A stretch of DNA of 64,000 nucleotides from Haliscomenobacter sp. (GCA_016713275.1 JADJPL010000001.1:62001-126000), one strand, 5' to 3'; counted from the first letter of the stretch, positions 7,169 through 17,583 are shown. Numbers and translations are program-made. The notes: a model not told the origin generated them from the letters alone.

Positions 7169-9889
7169 ATGAAACGAATACCTACCGCTGCCCTCTGCTT
7201 TTTCTTTTTCGCGATGATGTTCCAGGCGAAGGGCCAGGAATTTCTAAAAGCGCATGGGAAAGTCATCATTAAGGAAAGCGGAGACACCTTTCTCCTCCGG
7301 GGTATGGGCCTTGGCGGGTGGATGCTCCAGGAAGGATACATGCTCCAAACGGCAGATTTTGCCAACCCCCAACATCAAATCCGAGCCAAAATCCAGGAAC
7401 TGATCGGACCTGAAGCGACAGACCAGTTTTACGATGCCTGGCTGTCCAACCACGTTCGTAAAATCGACATCGACTCGCTGGGGGCGTGGGGGTTCAACGC
7501 GGTCCGCCTGCCAATGCACTACAACCTGTTCACCCTGCCCATCGAAAAGGAGCCCGTTCCGGGTCAAAACACCTGGCTGGACAAGGGATTTGAACTGACG
7601 GACAGCCTGATCTCCTGGTGCAAACAGAACGGCATGTACGTGATCCTGGATTTGCATGCAACCCCGGGAGGGCAGGGCAAGGACCAGGGCATCTCGGATT
7701 ACGATCCCTCCAAACCCTCGCTCTGGGAAAGCCAGGCCAATCAGGCCAAAACCATTGCGCTCTGGAAGCGAATTGCTCAAAAATACGCCAATGAGCCCAC
7801 GGTAGCCGGTTACGACCTCATCAACGAACCAAACTGGGATTTGCCGAGCAATGTGCAGCTGAGAAATTTATACGAGGCCCTTACCGACAGCATCCGGGCC
7901 GTGGACACCAAACACATCCTATTTATCGAAGGAAACTGGTTTGCCAATGATTTCACCAGGCTGTTGCCGCCCTGGGATGACAACATCGTTTACAGCCCCC
8001 ACAAATACTGGTCGTACAATGATCAGGCGTCTATCCAGTGGGTGCTGGATATCCGGCAAACCTTTGGTGTGCCGATCTTCCTCGGCGAATCCGGGGAAAA
8101 CTCCAATGTCTGGTTCCGGGATGCCATCAGATTGTTGGAAGACCATGGAATCGGCTGGGCCTGGTGGCCGATGAAAAAAATCGAATCCATTGCCGGCCCG
8201 CTATCGGTCGTCAAAACGCCGGAGTATCAAGCATTGCTGGATTACTGGAAGGGAACAGGCCCTGCGCCTTCTGCCGCATTCGCGAAAAATGCGCTGATGG
8301 GAATAACCGAGGGGCTGAAACTGGAAAACTGTGTTTTCCAAAAGGATGTCATCGACGCCATGTTCCGGCAGGTTTATTCAGACGAAACGGCGCCGTTCAA
8401 AACCCAGAACATTCCGGGGGTGGTATATTCTACCGACTTTGATATGGGCGTTTTGGGATCCGCTTATTTCGATACCGATGTGGCCAACTACCAGGTGTCG
8501 AGCGGAATTTACACCTCCTGGAACAATGGTTGGTCTTACCGCAACGACGCGGTGGATATCGAAGCGACCAAGGACAGCGTCCATACCAACGGCTACAACG
8601 TCGGCTGGCTGGGCGCCGGAGAATGGATGCAATACGACGTCCAGGTTGCCCAAAGCGCCGCCTATGATGTCGACGTGCGGGTAGCAGCCAACGGAACGGA
8701 TGGCAAGTTCCATTTTAGCGTCGGAGGATCCGACATTTCCAGGGTCATCAACGTGCCCAATACCGGCGGCTGGCAGAACTGGCAAAACCTGCGGGTGCCC
8801 AACGTCGTTCTGACGCCGGGGGATAAAAAACTGCGGTTTTATGTAGACGGCGCCGGCTTTAACCTCGGCAGTTTCAAGTTTGTGGAAAAAGCGCCCACCC
8901 ATACCGTTCCGGCCTTTTTTATTTCAGCCATTACCCTGAATGAAAAGACGGTGCAACTCGATTTGAATAAACCAATGGCCGCACCCCTGTCCGCAGCGCC
9001 CGCCGGTTTTCAGATTTTTGTAAACGGAGGGGTTATTCCGATCACTGCGGTTGGTTTAAACAGCAGCAATCCCCGGATTGTCTACTTCACCGTCAATTAC
9101 AAGTTAAAAGCAACCGACGTCGTCAAAATATCTTACTCCGGGACGCAGATCCTTGCCCAGGACGGAACGCCGCTCCAATTGTTCAGCCTGGAAACCGTAA
9201 AAAATAACCTGATCGCCATCCATTCGGCGCCCGGCAAAGTGGAGGCGGAAGGGTTCTTTTTCCAATCGGGCACTCAGCTGGAAACCACCAGCGACGTGGG
9301 CGGCGGCCAAAACATCAGCTACCTCGACGCGGGCGACTACCTCGATTACTACATCGACGTGGCACAGGCAGGTACCTACCCCGTGCACTACCGCACGGCA
9401 GCGCTCCAGGAATCCGGAGAGGTTCAGATGAAAATCATATCCCCTTCTGGTACCGCTTCCACGCTGCACACTGTCCGTTTTCCTCCAACCGGCGGCTGGC
9501 AAACCTGGACGACGACCAGCGCAACTGCCGAACTGCCAGCGGGCCGGCAACACATCCGGATCGTCATTACCAAGCCGCTGTTCAACATGAACTGGTTTGA
9601 ATTTTCCCTCCTGACGTCAACGGACGAAGTGGATAACCCGCCAGTGTGGACGGTTTTTCCCAATCCGGGAACCGGCCTGTTTACCCTGAAAGGCGCCATG
9701 GCCCAAAGGCAAAACATAGAAGTCGAAGTCCATTCCCTTTTTGGACAATCGCTTTTTGTTAAAAAAAGAAACAAGGTCAAGGATTTCAATGAAACCCTCG
9801 ATTTATCCGCCCATCCGGCAGGAATTTATTTCGTTATCGTTCGAACGGAAAACGACGAGGTGTTTACGCAGAAGGTGGTGAAACAATAG
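7169..9889 (+). CDS. Secreted GH5 glycoside hydrolase with two CBM6-like modules and T9SS tail
   Basis: A 906-residue protein starting at MKRIPTAALCFFFFAMMF, a signal peptide. The catalytic GH5 (cellulase) domain spans ~25-380, with the acid/base in LINEPNW (Glu220) and the nucleophile in FLGESGEN (Glu307). Two carbohydrate-binding modules of CBM6 type follow (around AGEWMQYDVQVAQSAAYDVDV and DAGDYLDYYIDVAQAGTYPV), separated by an Ig-like domain. The end (VFPNPGTGLFTLKG ... GIYFVIVRTENDEVFTQKVV) is a T9SS type A sorting domain, so the enzyme is exported by type IX secretion. Beta-glucan or related polysaccharide is the likely substrate. No PUL genes (SusC/D) are adjacent. Confidence 0.92.
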   Translation: MKRIPTAALCFFFFAMMFQAKGQEFLKAHGKVIIKESGDTFLLRGMGLGGWMLQEGYMLQTADFANPQHQIRAKIQELIGPEATDQFYDAWLSNHVRKIDIDSLGAWGFNAVRLPMHYNLFTLPIEKEPVPGQNTWLDKGFELTDSLISWCKQNGMYVILDLHATPGGQGKDQGISDYDPSKPSLWESQANQAKTIALWKRIAQKYANEPTVAGYDLINEPNWDLPSNVQLRNLYEALTDSIRAVDTKHILFIEGNWFANDFTRLLPPWDDNIVYSPHKYWSYNDQASIQWVLDIRQTFGVPIFLGESGENSNVWFRDAIRLLEDHGIGWAWWPMKKIESIAGPLSVVKTPEYQALLDYWKGTGPAPSAAFAKNALMGITEGLKLENCVFQKDVIDAMFRQVYSDETAPFKTQNIPGVVYSTDFDMGVLGSAYFDTDVANYQVSSGIYTSWNNGWSYRNDAVDIEATKDSVHTNGYNVGWLGAGEWMQYDVQVAQSAAYDVDVRVAANGTDGKFHFSVGGSDISRVINVPNTGGWQNWQNLRVPNVVLTPGDKKLRFYVDGAGFNLGSFKFVEKAPTHTVPAFFISAITLNEKTVQLDLNKPMAAPLSAAPAGFQIFVNGGVIPITAVGLNSSNPRIVYFTVNYKLKATDVVKISYSGTQILAQDGTPLQLFSLETVKNNLIAIHSAPGKVEAEGFFFQSGTQLETTSDVGGGQNISYLDAGDYLDYYIDVAQAGTYPVHYRTAALQESGEVQMKIISPSGTASTLHTVRFPPTGGWQTWTTTSATAELPAGRQHIRIVITKPLFNMNWFEFSLLTSTDEVDNPPVWTVFPNPGTGLFTLKGAMAQRQNIEVEVHSLFGQSLFVKKRNKVKDFNETLDLSAHPAGIYFVIVRTENDEVFTQKVVKQ

Positions 9890-9916
9890 ACTCGTTGGAA
9901 CAAGTCGAATAACCCC

Positions 9917-9948
9917 CTTGAATGATATTCTTTTTTGATATACTTTTG
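9917..9948 (+). promoter_or_regulatory. Promoter of the MazEF-type module
   Basis: CTTG at 9917-9920 and TACTTTTG at 9941-9948 fit the Bacteroidota -33/-7 pattern with a 20-base spacer. Initiation near 9955 would leave an almost leaderless mRNA for ATG 9959, which supports that start. Confidence 0.45.
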
Positions 9949-9958
9949 TGAAAAAAAG

Positions 9959-10189
9959 ATGAAAAGCATCTCCCTGAAACTACAGGATCAGATACTGCAA
10001 GAAACCGAATCGCTGCTCTTCCATCTCAAGACCAGCAGGAATAAGTATATCAACGAGGCTATTGCGTTTTACAACCAAATCCAGAAGCGGCGATTGATCG
10101 AGGAACAATTAGCGCTGGAATCCCAATTGGTGGGCAGCGATTCCATGCGGGTGCTCCACGAATTTGAACTCCTGGAAGATGAAGTGTAA
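9959..10189 (+). CDS. Antitoxin of a MazEF/PemIK-type module
   Basis: A 76-residue protein: a ribbon-helix-helix-like N-terminus (MKSISLKLQDQILQETESLL, then HLKTSRNKYINEAIAFYN) and an acidic C-terminus (HEFELLEDEV) of the kind that wraps a toxin. The MazF-family gene overlaps its stop by 11 bases. I chose ATG 9959 because the promoter leaves no room for the longer frame. As a DNA-binding antitoxin it should autoregulate the pair. The family is inferred from fold-like pattern and position. Confidence 0.75.
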   Translation: MKSISLKLQDQILQETESLLFHLKTSRNKYINEAIAFYNQIQKRRLIEEQLALESQLVGSDSMRVLHEFELLEDEV

Positions 10190-10535
10190 ACGATTCGAAA
10201 TTTGGCTGGCCAACCTCGATCCAAGATTTGGGACCGAAGCCGGCAAAACAAGGCCAGTCCTGGTGATTCAAAACGACCTGCTCAATGCGATTCACCCCTC
10301 TACCATCATTTGCCCCATCACAACGAATGTGATCAAAGGCGTGAGCATCCTTCGGGTTAATATGCAAGAGGGAGAAGCCGGGATGAATAAAGAAAGCGCC
10401 ATTATGATCGACCAGATCCAGGCAATCGACACCCGGAGGCTGATTAAAAAAATAGGCCAACTGCCTGCTCCCCTTCAACTAAAAGTAGTCGAAAACCTCC
10501 GGATTGTGCTGGAGATCGATGTTGGCATTTTGTAA
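10179..10535 (+). CDS. MazF/PemK-family endoribonuclease toxin
   Basis: 118 residues with the family signature: RFEIWLANLDPRFGTEAGKTRPVLVIQND, split around the GxExxKtRP core, then TIICPITTN, an SAIMIDQIQAIDTRRL segment and a C-terminal helix. MazF toxins cleave mRNA at short single-stranded motifs. ATG 10179 lies inside the antitoxin gene, giving translational coupling. All conserved blocks are present, so it appears active. Confidence 0.9.
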   Translation: MKCKRFEIWLANLDPRFGTEAGKTRPVLVIQNDLLNAIHPSTIICPITTNVIKGVSILRVNMQEGEAGMNKESAIMIDQIQAIDTRRLIKKIGQLPAPLQLKVVENLRIVLEIDVGIL

Positions 10536-10565
10536 ATGATGGGGTAATAGCAGAAGAAACAAAAC

Positions 10566-11180
10566 CTACCGCCGCACCACCCGAAACGCAATATCCCGCC
10601 CATGACCTTGCATAATGGCGAGGTTTATCCACGACAGCGCCAACTGCTCCAATAAGGCAACTTTATCGCCTTTGCCGAAATCCCAACACGTCCCAAAGCC
10701 CGCATCGAGCGCAAGTTGCCGGGCGGTTTGTTTGGCATGTTCGTTATCGCCTGCCATGAACATATCCAGCTTTTCGCCGTGATAAACGGGGTTCAGCATA
10801 TTTTCAAAACCTGTGCTGTTGAAGCACTTAACCACATTTCCTGCTGTTTTAGCCGCTAACGCATGATAAACCGTGTCGTACGGCTCGGGCTTCTGGCGCA
10901 CGGCGTTGGTGGCATCAATCAACGTTTTGCCCGATACGTCGCCCATTTGCCCAAGGATGTCAAAAATGGCGGCAGGAGGCGTGGCAATCAAAATGGCATC
11001 GCTTTGCTGAATAGCCGATTGGATCGTCGTAAATCGATGTTCGCCAATTTTCGCGGCAAGCTGGATGTTTTTTTCGCTCAACGGAAATTTTGCGCCAATC
11101 AAAACGGTATGGCCCGCCTTGATCCATTGTTGCGCCAGGGCGCCGCCTACATTTCCGGAGCCAATGATGGCTATTTGCAT
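10566..11180 (-). CDS. NADP-binding oxidoreductase (F420-dependent NADP reductase-like)
   Basis: 204 residues with a Rossmann fold at the N-terminus (IAIIGSGNVGGALAQ, Gly-rich loop at 7-13), ILIATPPAAIFDIL and KTLIDATNAV, as in the pfam F420_oxidored group. The family includes F420H2:NADP oxidoreductases, but in organisms without F420 it is usually a short NAD(P)-dependent reductase of unknown substrate. The gene lies 30 bases after the korB stop on the same strand and could share its transcript. The family is firm, the substrate unknown. Confidence 0.8.
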   Translation of the reverse strand: MQIAIIGSGNVGGALAQQWIKAGHTVLIGAKFPLSEKNIQLAAKIGEHRFTTIQSAIQQSDAILIATPPAAIFDILGQMGDVSGKTLIDATNAVRQKPEPYDTVYHALAAKTAGNVVKCFNSTGFENMLNPVYHGEKLDMFMAGDNEHAKQTARQLALDAGFGTCWDFGKGDKVALLEQLALSWINLAIMQGHGRDIAFRVVRR

Positions 11181-11210
11181 TTTATCAAGAATTAAAAATT
11201 AAATATCGTA

Positions 11211-12263
11211 TCACCGAAACCCTCCCATGATTTTTCCCAGTGCCTCCGCTCCCGGGCAGAGGTCTTTTTCCTGAAGCGTATTCAGCGGCTGGAGGACGGT
11301 TTGTTCCAGTTCGTGCATGTCCTGACTGCCGGGGTCGATGTACAATAATCCGGTGAGCACTTCCCCTTTGGCTTTGGCGGTGAGCAGGCGGTTGACGGCC
11401 GAAGCGCGGTCGCGCGGATCCCAGTGGGGCGCCAGTTTGTGCAAGTGGAGGGCCGAGCCGTCGTGGAGTTCCACTACGGTGGAGTCTCCCTCCCGGTAGT
11501 CGATGACGATCTCGTCGCGGGAGGGCACAAAATCGATGGAGGAGGTGGCTTCCTGGTGCTCCCGCACGTAGTCGTACGACTTGGTGGAGGTGGGTTTGTT
11601 GTTGAAGGTGACGCAGGGAGATACCACGTCGATAAACGCAAACCCGGGGTGGGCCATGGCGGCTTTGATCAGCGGCACGAGCTGGGTTTTGTCGCCTGAA
11701 AAACTGCGGGCTACGAATGTAGCCCCCAACTCCAACGCCAGGCCCACCAGGTCGATGGTGGGATAAAGATTGGCGGAGCCGCTCTTGGACGCCGCGTTGA
11801 CGTCGGCCGTGGCGGAGTTCTGACCCTTCGTCAGGCCATAGCAGCCGTTGTTCATCACGATATACACCATGTTGACATTGCGGCGGATGACGTGCACAAA
11901 CTGCCCCATACCGATGGAGGCCGAGTCGCCATCGCCCGAAACGCCCAGATAGATCAGTTCCCGGTTGGCCAGGCTGGCGCCGGTGGCGATCGATGGCATA
12001 CGCCCGTGCACGGAGTTGAAGCCGTGGGAATTGCTGAGAAAATACGTAGGCGTCTTGGAGGAACAGCCGATGCCGGAAAGCTTGGCCAGCCGGTGCGGCT
12101 CGACGGACATCTCATAGCACGCCTGCACGATGGCGGCGCTGATGGAGTCGTGGCCGCAGCCCCCACAAAGAGTAGAAATGGCGCCCTCGTAATCGGATTT
12201 GGAATACCCGATCTGGTTGGTGGGCATGTCCGGGTGGCGAAACTTGGGTTTGATATAAGTCAT
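11211..12263 (-). CDS. korB: 2-oxoacid:ferredoxin oxidoreductase, beta subunit
   Basis: 350 residues. STLCGGCGHDSIS near residue 30, the thiamine diphosphate/Mg site GVSGDGDSASIG with VMNNGCYGLTKGQ, and KLSGIGCSSKTPTYF are characteristic of the beta chain of 2-oxoacid:acceptor oxidoreductases (KorB/OforB). With the alpha chain it decarboxylates a 2-oxoacid, most likely 2-oxoglutarate, to the acyl-CoA while reducing ferredoxin. The alpha gene is 145 bases upstream on the same strand. Substrate choice is inferred from the usual partners and not visible in residues. Confidence 0.9.
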   Translation of the reverse strand: MTYIKPKFRHPDMPTNQIGYSKSDYEGAISTLCGGCGHDSISAAIVQACYEMSVEPHRLAKLSGIGCSSKTPTYFLSNSHGFNSVHGRMPSIATGASLANRELIYLGVSGDGDSASIGMGQFVHVIRRNVNMVYIVMNNGCYGLTKGQNSATADVNAASKSGSANLYPTIDLVGLALELGATFVARSFSGDKTQLVPLIKAAMAHPGFAFIDVVSPCVTFNNKPTSTKSYDYVREHQEATSSIDFVPSRDEIVIDYREGDSTVVELHDGSALHLHKLAPHWDPRDRASAVNRLLTAKAKGEVLTGLLYIDPGSQDMHELEQTVLQPLNTLQEKDLCPGAEALGKIMGGFR

Positions 12264-12408
12264 AGCAAAAAAGGTTGATCTTGTTTTTTAATTCGGGTTA
12301 TACAGGGCCGGAACAGGGTTGATGCGTTTTGGGATGGATTTGCTTTTTCAGGAACCAAAAGGGATGAGGCTACCAACGCCCAAAGCCTGCTTTCTGAAGA
12401 GCATCGCA

Positions 12409-14220
12409 TCAACTTACCGCCTGGAACCGCCCAACGATCTGGTTTTTGATCACATTTGCTGAAATAGGCTTGCCGTCGTAGTTGAGCACCGAAACCAGCT
12501 TTTGGGGGTTGACGCCGAGTTCGTTGATTAGCAGGCTGCGCATCTGCCCATCGCGGTTCTGCTCAATGACGAACACCTGTTCGTGGTCGCGGATGAAGGC
12601 CTCCACCGTTTCGTTGAATGGGAACGCGGTGAGGCGGATGGCGTCAAAACCGATGCCTTCCGCCTGCATCAGGTCCATGGATTCCAGCGCGGGGTAGGCG
12701 GTGGTACCAAAAAACAAGAGCCCCTGCGCATGCTGGTTGCTTTCCTGGAACAACTCAGGCGGGGGGAGGTATTTTTTGGTTGTTTCCCATTTTTTCATCA
12801 GCCGGTCTACGTTGCGGGTGTAAGCGGCGCCGTCTTCGGTATAGCGGGCATATTCATCTTTGGAGGTCCCCCGGGTAAAGAACGACCCCTTGGTGGGGTG
12901 GGTACCCGGCAGGGTCCGGTAGCAGATGCCGTCGCCGTCGGTATCCAGGTAGCGGCCGAACTGCTGGATGCTTTCCAGGGCTTCTGCGTCCAGCACCTTG
13001 CCGCGGTCGTAAGCGCGCAAGTCGTCCCAGTGGAAGGGGGGCGAGAGGTGGTCGTTCATCCCAAGGTCGAGGTCGGTCATGACGATGATGGGCGTCTGGA
13101 GGCGGTCGGCCAGGTCGAAGGCGGCAGCCGTATGGTCGAAACACTCCTTGGGGCTACTTGGGAAAAGCAGTACCTGGCGGGTATCGCCGTGGGAGGCGTA
13201 AGCGGCTAGCAGCAGATCGGCCTGCTGGGTGCGGGTAGGCATGCCGGTGGAGGGGCCTCCCCGCTGCACGTTGACCAGCACCACGGGGATCTCCGCGAAA
13301 TAAGCCAGGCCCAGGAATTCACTCATCAACGACACGCCCGGGCCGCTGGTAGCGGTAAACGCCCGGGCGCCATTCCAGGTGGCGCCCATCACCATCCCCA
13401 TGGCCGCCAACTCATCTTCAGCCTGAATAATGGCAAACTTCCGGCGGCCCGTTTCCGGGTCGGTGCGCAGTTGGTGGGCGTATTTTTCAAATGCATTGAC
13501 CACCGAGGTCGACGGCGTGATCGGATACCAGGCTGCCACCGTAGCGCCTCCGTATAAAGCACCGAGCCCGGCAGCGGTGTTGCCGTCGATCAGGACGCTG
13601 TCGCCCACCAGATCGCGGCGCTCCACGCGGATGCCGAGCGGATAGGCAAAGTGGTCGTGGATGTATTGCCGGCCGAGTTCCAGGGCTTTGATGTTCGGGG
13701 CGATAAGCTTTTCCGCTTTTTTAAACTGGTCGCGGATAATGCCGGTAAGTACGTCCCATTCGATGTCCAGCAGGGCGGCCAGCGCGCCAACGTACACCAC
13801 GTTCTTGAACAACTGGCGCTGCCGGGGTTCGCTGAAGTGGTGGTTGCACATCTCCGTCATCGGGATGCCAATGTAATGGATGTCATCGCGCACGAATTCG
13901 GGGTGCAGCTTCTTGGTGTTGTCGTACACGAAATACCCGCCGGGTTGAACGGAAGCGACATCCTGAGCGAGGCTCTGAGGGTTGACGCACACCATGAGGT
14001 CGATGCCGTCGCGGCGGCCCAGGTAGCCTTTTTCGCTTACCCGCACCTCGTACCAGGTAGGCAGCCCCTGGATGTTGGACGGGAAAATATTCTTTGGCGC
14101 CACGGGAATTCCCATCCGGAAAATGGACTTGGCGAACATGTTATTGGCGCTGGCCGACCCGGTGCCGTTGACGTTGGCAAACCGGACGACCATATCGTTT
14201 ACAGCGCGGAGATGTTCCAT
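12409..14220 (-). CDS. korA: 2-oxoacid:ferredoxin oxidoreductase, gamma-alpha fused subunit
   Basis: 603 residues: an N-terminal gamma domain (ANVNGTGSASANNMFAKSIFR) fused to the alpha pyrimidine-binding domain (GNTAAGLGALYGGATVAAWYPITPSTSVV) and a C-terminal domain II (FVIEQNRDGQMRSLL). This gamma-alpha fusion is the common arrangement of KorA/OforA in Bacteroidota. The start overlaps the end of the upstream flavoprotein gene by 22 bases, showing one operon and coupled translation. It is intact. Confidence 0.9.
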   Translation of the reverse strand: MEHLRAVNDMVVRFANVNGTGSASANNMFAKSIFRMGIPVAPKNIFPSNIQGLPTWYEVRVSEKGYLGRRDGIDLMVCVNPQSLAQDVASVQPGGYFVYDNTKKLHPEFVRDDIHYIGIPMTEMCNHHFSEPRQRQLFKNVVYVGALAALLDIEWDVLTGIIRDQFKKAEKLIAPNIKALELGRQYIHDHFAYPLGIRVERRDLVGDSVLIDGNTAAGLGALYGGATVAAWYPITPSTSVVNAFEKYAHQLRTDPETGRRKFAIIQAEDELAAMGMVMGATWNGARAFTATSGPGVSLMSEFLGLAYFAEIPVVLVNVQRGGPSTGMPTRTQQADLLLAAYASHGDTRQVLLFPSSPKECFDHTAAAFDLADRLQTPIIVMTDLDLGMNDHLSPPFHWDDLRAYDRGKVLDAEALESIQQFGRYLDTDGDGICYRTLPGTHPTKGSFFTRGTSKDEYARYTEDGAAYTRNVDRLMKKWETTKKYLPPPELFQESNQHAQGLLFFGTTAYPALESMDLMQAEGIGFDAIRLTAFPFNETVEAFIRDHEQVFVIEQNRDGQMRSLLINELGVNPQKLVSVLNYDGKPISANVIKNQIVGRFQAVS

Positions 14221-16000
14221 ATTGGAGCAGCTTTAGAAACTTGGTAGAGGTATTTTTGCATATCCCAGGCTGCGGTAGGGCAGCGTTCGGCGCATAGGCC
14301 GCAGTGGAGGCACACGTCTTCGTCTTTGATCATCACGCGGCCAGTGGGCAGGTCTTCCGACACGTAGAGGTCTTGCTCCAGGTTGTTTGCCGGAGCGCTG
14401 AGGCGGGTGCGCAAATCGGCTTCTTCCCCATTTAACGTAAAGGAGATGCAAGAGGTCGGGCAAATATCCATACAAGCGTCGCACTCGATGCAGCGGCTGG
14501 TGTTGAACACCGTTTGTACGTCGCAATTGAGGCAACGCTGAGCTTCCCGGAAGCCGGTAGGCGCGTCGAAGCCCAGTTCCACTTCCAGCGTGCGGTTAGT
14601 GAGGGCGGCCTGCTTTTCCACGTGCGGAACGGCGTAGCGCAGATCGGTCACCACGGCGCTATCGAAGCTCCATTCGTGGATGCCCATTTTCTGGCTGATG
14701 AGGTTGGTCATGGGCGGCGGGCGGTGGTACACGGATTCGCCGCGGCAGTAGAGGTCGATGGAGATGGCTGCCTGATGGCCGTGAGCGACGGCCGTGATGA
14801 CGTTTTTGGGGCCGAAGGCGGCGTCGCCGCCGAAGAAGACCTTGTCGAGGGTCGACTGAAAGGTGTGTTTGTCGACCACGGGCATGTCCCATTGCCCGAA
14901 TTTAAGGCCCAAATCGCGCTCAATCCAGGGGAAGGCATTGTCCTGGCCGATAGCAATGATTACGTCGTCAGCTTCGATAAAGACGTCGGGTTCGCCCGTG
15001 GGCAGGAGGCTGCGTTTGCCGTGTTCGTCGTACACGGCGGCGATTTGTTCAAACCACATGCCCTTGAGTTTGCCGTTTTCGACCACGAATTTCTTGGGAG
15101 GCATGTTGTTCAGGATGGGAATGTCTTCGCGCTGGGCGTCGGCGATTTCCCAGGGGGAGGCTTTCATATCCTTGAAAGGACTGCGCACCACGACGGTGAC
15201 TTTTTCGCCGCCCAGGCGGCGGGCGGTGCGGCAGCAGTCCATGGCGGTGTTGCCGCCGCCCAGGACAATCACGCGTTTGCCGATCCTGGTCGTGTGCCCG
15301 AAAGCCACGCTGGCCAGCCACTCAATGCCCAGGTGGATGTTGTTCGTTTTGCAGTCCCAGCGGCCGGGTAGTTTGGGCAGGTCCCCGCCTTTAGGGGCGC
15401 CGGTGCCTACGAAGATGGCGTCGTAATCTTTCTCCAGCATATCCTTCATGCTGGACACATAGGTGTTGAAATGCGTGTGGATACCCAGGTTTAGCACGTA
15501 GCCAACCTCCTCGTCGAGGACCGATTCCGGGAGGCGGAACGCCGGAATCTGGCTGCGCATCATGCCGCCGCCGGCTTTCTGGTCGTCGTAGAGATGGATC
15601 TCGTAACCCAGGGGCGCCAGATCGCGGGCGACGGTCAGGGAGGCAGGGCCGCCTCCGATGAGGGCCACTTTCATCCCGTTCTTTTCTTTGGGCGCCTGCG
15701 GCATAAAGGCGTTCACATCGCCTTTGTTGTCGGCTGCTACCCGTTTGAGTCGGCAAATGGCCACGGGCTCGTCTTCCACGCGGCCGCGCCGGCAAGCGGG
15801 TTCGCAGGGGCGGTCGCACGTGCGTCCCAGAATGCCCGGGAACACGTTTGATTCCCAGTTGACCATATACGCTTCGGCATAACGCTCGGCCGCGATGAGG
15901 CGATATATTCAGGCACCGGCGTATGCGCAGGGCACGCGAACTGGCAATCTACCACCTTGTGGAAATACTCCGGATCATGGATGTTGGTCGGTTTCAACAT
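14199..16000 (-). CDS. GltD-like NAD(P)H oxidoreductase with C-terminal 2[4Fe-4S] ferredoxin domain; one frameshift
   Basis: First gene of the kor operon. From ATG 16000 it reads DPEYFHKVVDCQFACPAHTPVPEY, split by family Cys residues, and continues in another frame as AERYAEAYMVNWESNVF; one C is missing near 15901. The full protein is ~600 residues. It has the N-terminal 4Fe-4S helical domain (CDRPCEPACRRG), an FAD site (VALIGGGPASLTVARDLA), an NADPH site (VIVLGGGNTAMDCCRTARR) and a C-terminal ferredoxin (CIECDACMDICP and CLHCGLCAERCP). Such flavoproteins move electrons between ferredoxin and NAD(P)H. Here it probably recycles the ferredoxin reduced by KorAB. Confidence 0.85.
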
Positions 16001-16109
16001 CTGGTTTTATTATTTATCATATTTTCGATGTAAAATAGCGGGGCATAATACAAAGAAATTGATTTATTTCTGCGAAATTTTTCATTACAAAATAAAATTT
16101 TGATATAAA

Positions 16110-17395
16110 ATGCTCAATCGCCGTCTCTTTCTCCAACGCACTGCGGCAACTGCCGCAGCAACTCCTTTGCTGGGGCTTCTTCCTGCTTTAGCGCTCGAAC
16201 CCGAAATTGAAAGCCTGGCTTCCCTGCCGGCTGATCAATACTGGAAAACCGTGCGCAAACTGTTTCCAATGCCTGCCGACGAGGTCTATTTCAATACCGG
16301 CACGCTCGGCGTTCAGCCAAAAGCAGTACTAGAAAAGGTTATTGCCGCCATGCGCGACGCCGCGGTAAACTGTGCCAAGACGGACTACCAGGGCAAGGGG
16401 CCCCTGCTGCTTTCAGGCTATGAGCCTTACGTAGACCTGCGCAAAAAGATCGCGGCATTGATTAATGCCTCTTCTTACCAGGAAATAGCCCTCACCCAGA
16501 ATGCTACGTACGGTATGAACTACGTTTCCAACGGCCTTGACCTGCGCCCTGGCGACGAGATCATCAACACCGACCAGGAGCACGGAGGGGGCCGCGCCGG
16601 CTGGCAGGTGGCCGCAGCCCGGTATGGGCTCGTGTACAAACAAGCCAAACTGCCCGTGCCCGCCAACGACCCTCAGGAGGTCATCGACAGCATTATGAGC
16701 CAGGTGACGCCCAAGACCCGCATCCTCGCTATCCCGCATATCCTCTCCCTATACGGCGTGATATTGCCGGTGAAGGAAATTTGCCGACAGGCACGGGAAC
16801 GGGGTATTTTCACCATTCTCGATGGCGCCCAGGCCGTGGGCCAGATTCCTGTCGACGTGCAGGACATCGGCTGCGACGCCTACTACTCCAGCCTCCATAA
16901 ATGGTTGCTTGCCCCAGCCGGCAATGGCATTCTCTTCCTGCGCAAAGAAGTGGTGAAAGACGTCTGGACGACGCTCGCCAGCTATCAGTGGGAAAACCAC
17001 GACGACGAAGGCTTCCGCTTCACCCAGCGCGGCACCGGCAACCCCGCTCTTATCGTGGGCCTCGAAGCCGCCGTCGACTTCCACAACCAGCTCGGGCCCC
17101 GCACCGTTACCAACCGGATCAAATTCCTGGGCGACTACCTCCGCAATGGCCTCAGGCAAATTCCCAACGTGGAAATTTTTTCCTCCATCCACCCCGAGAT
17201 GTGCGCAGGAATCACCACCTACGGCATCAAAGGCGTCAAAGGCGTGGATCTTCAGAACGAATTGTGGAAACGCAAAAGCTTCAACCCCGGGCTTCCGCGG
17301 AAAACGCTATTCGCCACTCTACCCACATCTACAACCTCGAACACGAGATCGATGCGGCGCTGGAGATCGTAGGAGATTTGGCGAAAAGGGGATGA
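16110..17395 (+). CDS. Class V aminotransferase (Tat-type signal), one frameshift
   Basis: The N-terminus MLNRRLFLQRTAATAAATPL has a twin-arginine-like signal, so the enzyme is probably exported folded with its cofactor. The body matches PLP-dependent class V aminotransferases/cysteine desulfurase-like enzymes: VYFNTGTLGVQP, the ILDGAQAVGQIPVD aspartate segment and the Schiff-base lysine in YYSSLHKWLLAP. Near 17283 one A seems missing; the other frame supplies the conserved end (ENAIRHSTHIYNLEHEID, then AALEIVGDLAKRG). Isopenicillin N epimerase-like proteins belong here; the substrate is not evident. Confidence 0.82.
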
Positions 17396-17493
17396 GCGCA
17401 TTCAAAGCGCATTCCCATCTTTCCCTTTAGGAATAAGGATTACATCGTTGGAAAAGCCCTCCTACGCGATTCTCGGAATTGCCGGCACGGGCG

Positions 17494-17501
17494 TATCTTT
17501 G
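17494..17501 (+). promoter_or_regulatory. -7 element before the sigma-factor gene
   Basis: TATCTTTG matches TAnnTTTG exactly, 83 bases before ATG 17584. No clear TTTG is seen 19 bases upstream. Confidence 0.35.
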
Positions 17502-17583
17502 TAAAATAGCCGTTTATAATTTTCAAACAAAAAAGAACTATATGAATACTTAATACCCTTTTTATCCTAAAAACCTCAGCATC

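Noticed and set aside
12583..15851. Long open frames on the plus strand opposite the korA and GltD-like genes
   Set aside because: They are antisense to intact, strongly conserved genes and have low-complexity Gly/Val/His composition typical of shadow frames.
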